From Cyclobacteriaceae bacterium (GTDB lineage: Bacteria; Bacteroidota; Bacteroidia; Cytophagales; Cyclobacteriaceae): a stretch of 64,000 nucleotides of DNA. The stretch spans positions 21,809 through 85,808 of the forward strand of contig JALONI010000002.1 of NCBI GenBank assembly GCA_025455015.1, read 5' to 3'. Numbering within the stretch: the first letter of the stretch is position 1; the number at the start of each line of letters is the position of its first letter. The notes below the pieces were generated by a model that saw only the letters and a list, made by a program, of their open reading frames with translations, ran no database searches and was not told where the DNA came from. Positions 61,304 to 64,000 of this stretch are shown here, piece after piece. A program made the translations under genes and the position numbers.

Positions 61304-61858
61304 ATGAAAATTTTGAAGATTATCGGCATCGGGCTGGTGGCAATCCTGCTGCTGGCCGTGGTTTTTACCGTTTTTCAGTCGCCCCAAAGCCACCTGGCAC
61401 GGTCGGTGGTAATCAATGCCCCCGATTCGGTCATTTTTGAGTATGTGAACAACTACCAAAAATTCAACGCGTGGTCGCCTTGGGCCAAGCTGGATGCCAA
61501 CACCCAATACATGTACGATGGGCCCACCGCGGGCGTGGGTGCCCGCATGAGCTGGGTGAGCAAACATCCGGACGTGGGCACAGGCGCACAATGGATTGTG
61601 GAGAGCGAACCCTACAAGCGCGTGAAGTCCGGCATGCAGTTTGGCGATTTTGAGGGCGAGTTTTTTGCGCAGGTTGACATTGAGCCGGCCGAAGGCGGCC
61701 ATCGGGTAACCTGGCACTACTATGGCGATGTGAGCACCGCCAGTGCTGCGGGTGCGTTTATGGGCAAGTTTTTTGGCCTGTTCATGGATGGCATGCTAGG
61801 CCCGCAATACGAAGACGGCTTGAAGAACCTGAAAGCCGTTGCTGAGTCGGGGCAATAG
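61304..61858 (+). CDS. SRPBCC (polyketide cyclase-like) family protein
   Basis: N-terminal TM; VFEYVNNYQKFNAWSPWAKLDA-like START pattern; GHRVTWHYYGD. Confidence 0.85.
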   Translation: MKILKIIGIGLVAILLLAVVFTVFQSPQSHLARSVVINAPDSVIFEYVNNYQKFNAWSPWAKLDANTQYMYDGPTAGVGARMSWVSKHPDVGTGAQWIVESEPYKRVKSGMQFGDFEGEFFAQVDIEPAEGGHRVTWHYYGDVSTASAAGAFMGKFFGLFMDGMLGPQYEDGLKNLKAVAESGQ

Positions 61859-61864
61859 CCGCGT

Positions 61865-62836
61865 TCAGTCTTCGGTCTCGTGAACTCTCGCGTGGAGGGT
61901 TCGCGCGCGCCAGGCACGCAGTTCGTCTTGGCGTTTTTTTATTTCCTCTTCCGAGGGGCGATAGTCCATGAGGGCCTTCACGTCAGGCTGGCCTGCATCT
62001 ACCCACGCGGTGTACCAGATGCTTCCGGTCATTTTGATGCTGGCGCGCAATTGCCGTTCCACCATGCCGCCCAACAGGCGGTGGTACTCGCGCGCATAGC
62101 TTTCTGAATAGACTTTCACGGTCTGTTTACCTTTTGTCTCAAAGTTGTACTTCCGGTCGCCCATGCGTGAAGACAGTGTGCGTTCGAGCGTCAATACCGA
62201 GTCAACGAGCGCATGGGAGCGCGCCACGGCCTGCCAGGCCGCCAGTTGTACGTTTGTCAGGTACTCAGCCCGGCCCACAAGAAAATCGTACTTATCCAAA
62301 TACAATTCCGGCAAGCGCGACTCCCAAAATCCATGAATTCCCTCCTGATTGGTAAGCTGTCCGTTGTAATTTTTAGTGGTATGAAGAGGCACCTGAGCAT
62401 CCGACACGTAGTGACCTAACTCGGCCGACAGCCGTAAGATGCGCGCGGGGTCTTTGGTCAGAAACGCATCGCGCAGTTGACCGTACACGCGGTAGATGTG
62501 CCATGGCAAAATGCCTTTGGCCAGCAACGAATCTTCGCCCCATTTTTCCACCGCTTGCGTCCAGTAACGCGGCAGTTTATGCACGGCACTGTCGCCATAG
62601 TCATCCAGATCGATGTAATGGCGGGGGGCCTCCTGTACCACCGAATACCTGCGTCTGTCGGGGTTCACGGCCGCTTCTGAGAGATACGCAATATGCTTCT
62701 TGTAAAACCCGATCATTTCGGGCGGCAGCGTGAAAACGGCCAGCCGGTTGATTTTCTTGTGCCCTAAAAAGCCCCAGCCCGGGCACCAAAAGGCCGCAAA
62801 AAGCACCAAAAAAACCAAAAAGAGCCGTTTTGGCAT
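61865..62836 (-). CDS. Zinc-dependent phospholipase C / S1-P1 nuclease-like protein
   Basis: WGFLGHKKINRLAVFTLP; LSAELGHYVSDAQVPLHTTKNYNGQ. Confidence 0.8.
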   Translation of the reverse strand: MPKRLFLVFLVLFAAFWCPGWGFLGHKKINRLAVFTLPPEMIGFYKKHIAYLSEAAVNPDRRRYSVVQEAPRHYIDLDDYGDSAVHKLPRYWTQAVEKWGEDSLLAKGILPWHIYRVYGQLRDAFLTKDPARILRLSAELGHYVSDAQVPLHTTKNYNGQLTNQEGIHGFWESRLPELYLDKYDFLVGRAEYLTNVQLAAWQAVARSHALVDSVLTLERTLSSRMGDRKYNFETKGKQTVKVYSESYAREYHRLLGGMVERQLRASIKMTGSIWYTAWVDAGQPDVKALMDYRPSEEEIKKRQDELRAWRARTLHARVHETED

Positions 62837-62907
62837 AGATCGAAAGATAACACCGAACGGGCTCGACAAAAACCAGGGCAGGGGTTCCTATTTTTGAATT
62901 CTTTGCC

Positions 62908-62915
62908 TACATTTG
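62908..62915 (+). promoter_or_regulatory. Putative -7 box TACATTTG of rpsT
   Basis: TAnnTTTG match 22 nt upstream of the rpsT ATG. Confidence 0.45.
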
Positions 62916-62936
62916 CAGTCCTTTTTACAAATTGAT

Positions 62937-63191
62937 ATGGCAAATCATAAATCTGCGGAAAAACGCATCCGGGCAAACGAAGTAAAACGCGAGCGCAACC
63001 GCTACCAGCACAAGAGCACACGCACGCAGGTGAAGAAACTGTTGGGCACTACCCAAAAAGACGAAGCTCAGACACTTCTGAAGGAAGTGAGTGCCATGCT
63101 CGATAAATTGGCGAAAAAGAACATCATCCACTGGAAAAAAGCTGCCAACCAAAAGTCGAAATTGACCAAGCGCGTAAACGCCCTGGCGTAA
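62937..63191 (+). CDS. rpsT: 30S ribosomal protein S20
   Basis: MANHKSAEKRIRANEVKRERNRYQHKSTRTQVKKL ... HWKKAANQKSKLTKRVNAL. Confidence 0.96.
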   Translation: MANHKSAEKRIRANEVKRERNRYQHKSTRTQVKKLLGTTQKDEAQTLLKEVSAMLDKLAKKNIIHWKKAANQKSKLTKRVNALA

Positions 63192-63215
63192 GCGCCTGCA
63201 TACGTTCTTATTTTT

Positions 63216-63252
63216 CCCTTCCTCATGGCCTGGCCGCGGGGGAGGGTTTTTT
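63216..63252 (+). terminator. Rho-independent terminator of rpsT
   Basis: CCCTTCCTC / GGGGGAGGG stem (two G-U) followed by T6. Confidence 0.65.
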
Positions 63253-63306
63253 ATTGGTGGGCCGCCTGCCAAACGGCTCTGATTCGCTACCTTGCTATCA
63301 TCCGCC

Positions 63307-64000
63307 ATGGACATACACGAATCAAAGCCACTCAAAATCGCCCAGTGGTCGCCTGAGGACCGGCCGCGGGAAAAACTGTTGCTCAAAGGCACAGCCGCGC
63401 TTTCGGATGCCGAACTGATCGCCATCCTGATTGGGTCCGGCACGGCCCACATGAGTGCGGTGGAAGTGGGTAAAAAAATACTGGCGCACGTTCATAACAA
63501 CTTGCATGAATTGGCGCGCCTATCGGTAAAAGACCTGATGAAAATTAAGGGCATAGGCGAAGCGAAGGCCATCACCATTTTAGCCGCCATTGAGCTGGGC
63601 AGGCGCAGAAAAGAATACGAGCCCGAAGAAAAACCCAAAGTGGTCAGTTCCCAAGATGCCTTCCGGCTGCTGCACCCGCACCTGATGGACCTGCCCCACG
63701 AGGAGTTTTGGGTGCTGTTGGTAAACCGGGCGCACCGGGTAACGAAGACCAAGCGCGTGAGCGAAGGCGGGGTGACGGGTACCGTGGCCGACCCCAAAAT
63801 CATTTTCAAGCTGGCCCTGGAGGAATTGGCCACGGGCGTCATCGTGGCCCACAACCACCCCTCGGGCAATCTGACGCCCAGCCAAAGCGATATCGACCTC
63901 ACCAAAAAAATCAAGGAGGCCGGCCGCTTTTTGGAAGTGCAATTGCTCGATCACCTGATTGTGGCAGGACAGTCGTACTACAGTTTTGCCGATGAAGGAT
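63307..64000 (+). CDS. radC: RadC/JAB domain DNA repair protein (3' end outside window)
   Basis: Open frame to window end: DRPREKLLLKGTAALSDAELIAILIGSG ... VIVAHNHPSGNLTPSQSDIDLTKKI. Confidence 0.92.
   Translation, partial: MDIHESKPLKIAQWSPEDRPREKLLLKGTAALSDAELIAILIGSGTAHMSAVEVGKKILAHVHNNLHELARLSVKDLMKIKGIGEAKAITILAAIELGRRRKEYEPEEKPKVVSSQDAFRLLHPHLMDLPHEEFWVLLVNRAHRVTKTKRVSEGGVTGTVADPKIIFKLALEELATGVIVAHNHPSGNLTPSQSDIDLTKKIKEAGRFLEVQLLDHLIVAGQSYYSFADEG

Overview
The window is about 64 kb of a compact Bacteroidota chromosome, probably Cytophagales-like. That assignment rests on TAnnTTTG-type promoter boxes, the dcw gene content and the protein families; no 16S or tRNA gene is visible. Main blocks, left to right: (1) the 3' end of murI; (2) a partial complex-I operon, nuoH-[TPR histidine kinase]-nuoI-J-K-L-M-N, with the sensor kinase gene overlapping nuoH by ATGA; (3) a large purF-type amidophosphoribosyltransferase, a truncated TraB/GumN-like ORF and an MBL/beta-CASP protein; (4) an intergenic region at about 15.28-15.74 kb downstream of ftsZ, with an imperfect tandem repeat, two long inverted repeats and a terminator; (5) a full minus-strand dcw cluster (mraZ-rsmH-ftsL-ftsI-murE-mraY-murD-ftsW-murG-murC-ftsQ-ftsA-ftsZ), whose promoter carries a 10-bp-phased array of MraZ boxes around the -33 element; (6) mixed housekeeping and accessory genes (Rieske lipoprotein, ECF sigma plus membrane partner, penicillin acylase, VanX, MazG, comB, gcvT, gatC, menA, guaA, a MazF-like TA pair, typA, thiL, mce, iscA-like, pepP, rpsT, radC). 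I found no CRISPR array, prophage, transposase or convincing defence island. The best leads are the structured repeat region 3' of ftsZ, the mraZ operator, the kinase embedded in the nuo operon, and a thioredoxin-like gene with an apparent in-frame nonsense codon. All calls come from reading the sequence and supplied ORFs; no database search was run.
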